Positions 12,504 through 13,167 of a stretch of 13,167 nucleotides of DNA are shown here, piece after piece. Numbering within the stretch: the stretch's first letter is position 1; the number at the start of each line of letters is the position of its first letter. Under the pieces are notes generated by a model. It saw nothing but the letters and a program-made list of their open reading frames with translations, had not been told where the DNA came from and did not search any database. The position numbers were made by a program, and so were the translations under genes. This stretch comes from Lachnospiraceae bacterium UBA7188 (lineage in GTDB: Bacteria > Bacillota > Clostridia > Lachnospirales > Lachnospiraceae), in the NCBI GenBank assembly GCA_002490995.1, contig DKVC01000155.1:1-13167 (forward strand), written 5' to 3'.

Positions 12504-13167
12504 ATGTTTTATTCCGATGACATAGTGGAGGAAGTCAGGACAAAAAACGATATAGTGGAGGTGGTCTCGGAGCATGTGAGACTGCAGAAAAAGGGCGGCC
12601 GTCACTGGGGATTATGCCCATTCCACAACGAGAAATCCCCCTCTTTTTCCGTTAACGGCGACCTTCAGGTATACCACTGTTTCGGCTGCGGCGCAGGAGG
12701 GAATGTCTATACTTTCGTGATGAACTATGAGAATTACTCCTTCCCGGAGGCAGTGAGAATGCTGGCGGAGCGGGCCGGGGTGCAGCTGCCGGAGCCGGAT
12801 GAGTCGGAGGAGGGACGCAGGGCACAGAGCAGGAGAAGCAGGCTGCTGGCTGTCAATAAGGAGGCGGCGAAGTTTTTCTATTACCAGCTACGCACTCCGC
12901 ATGGAGAGATTGGTTACAATTATCTGAAGAAAAGGGAACTCTCCGACGAGACCATGCAGCATTTTGGCCTGGGATTTGCCGGGAAGAACGGCGCCACGGT
13001 GGTGGCTTATCTGCGGGGAAAGGGCTTTGAGGATGAATTAATCCAGGAGGCCGGGCTTGCCAGCCATTCCGAAAAATACGGTATGGTCAGTCAGTTCTGG
13101 AACCGGGTGATGTATCCCATACAGGATATCAATAACCGGGTTATCGGCTTCGGCGGCCGGGTGATGG
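12504..13167 (+). CDS. dnaG: DNA primase, N-terminal part (runs off the window)
   Basis: The first 221 codons of primase, which makes RNA primers at the replication fork with the DnaB helicase. The CHC2 zinc-binding domain is clear: Cys38 and His41 in LCPFHNEKSPSF, then Cys59 and Cys62 in YHCFGCGAGG. After a variable basic linker the start of the catalytic-core N-domain follows (KFFYYQLRTP, NYLKKRELSDETM, FGLGFAG). The last part, NRVMYPIQDINNRVIGFGGR, is the RNA polymerase-like domain signature of DnaG; the TOPRIM domain lies beyond the window. The start follows GGAGGT (12495-12500) by 3 bases and MFYSDDIVEEV is a standard beginning. The usual next gene would be rpoD, which cannot be checked here. 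Confidence 0.96.
   Translation, partial: MFYSDDIVEEVRTKNDIVEVVSEHVRLQKKGGRHWGLCPFHNEKSPSFSVNGDLQVYHCFGCGAGGNVYTFVMNYENYSFPEAVRMLAERAGVQLPEPDESEEGRRAQSRRSRLLAVNKEAAKFFYYQLRTPHGEIGYNYLKKRELSDETMQHFGLGFAGKNGATVVAYLRGKGFEDELIQEAGLASHSEKYGMVSQFWNRVMYPIQDINNRVIGFGGRVM

Overview
The window looks like chromosomal DNA of a Gram-positive, anaerobic Clostridia-type bacterium, most probably of the Lachnospiraceae or close to it. The basis is the gene content: a class C sortase pilus end, SipW-type secretion genes, proB-proA with a short ProB, and dgt directly ahead of dnaG. Strong AGGAGG-type ribosome binding sites and roughly 50-57 percent GC in most genes also fit. Genus and species cannot be read from the sequence. 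All genes are on the + strand.

Region 1 (1-1161) is the end of a sortase-built pilus locus: the last 78 codons of an LPSTG-anchored surface protein, a small G/C-rich hairpin, then a class C sortase. It is AT-richer (40-43 percent GC in two hand-counted 60-base samples) than the DNA that follows (57 percent in one sample at 4741-4800).

Region 2 (1282-7660) is the most interesting part. In order it encodes an acidic coiled-coil/repeat protein, a Ser-Lys signal peptidase I, a 56-residue orphan protein in an AT-rich gap, a secreted pilin-like protein with a probable CnaB-type isopeptide domain but no sorting signal, two small exported proteins with SipW-type signal peptides, two proteins with an N-terminal signal and a C-terminal membrane anchor (one with a MucBP domain and a Gly/Pro/Glu linker), and finally a SipW-like signal peptidase of the Ser-His type. 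A Rho-independent terminator overlaps the last codons and stop of sipW. The six genes from 2988 to 7660 are tightly packed (gaps of 1-61 bases, or overlaps) and look like one operon. The layout resembles the Bacillus tapA-sipW-tasA matrix-fibre operon in logic but not in composition. My inference is a surface fibre or matrix system with its own signal peptidase and membrane-anchored accessory subunits.

Region 3 (7673-10030) is a promoter with good -35 and -10 boxes followed by proB and proA, the first two steps of proline synthesis. Region 4 (10182-11084) is trxB. Region 5 (11085-13167) has an intergenic 26-bp hairpin, then dgt (dGTPase) and the start of dnaG (primase), which runs off the window. 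Two intergenic spacers (10031-10181 and 12328-12503) carry related copies of a short structured repeat.

No tRNA, rRNA, CRISPR array, transposase or phage gene was seen.
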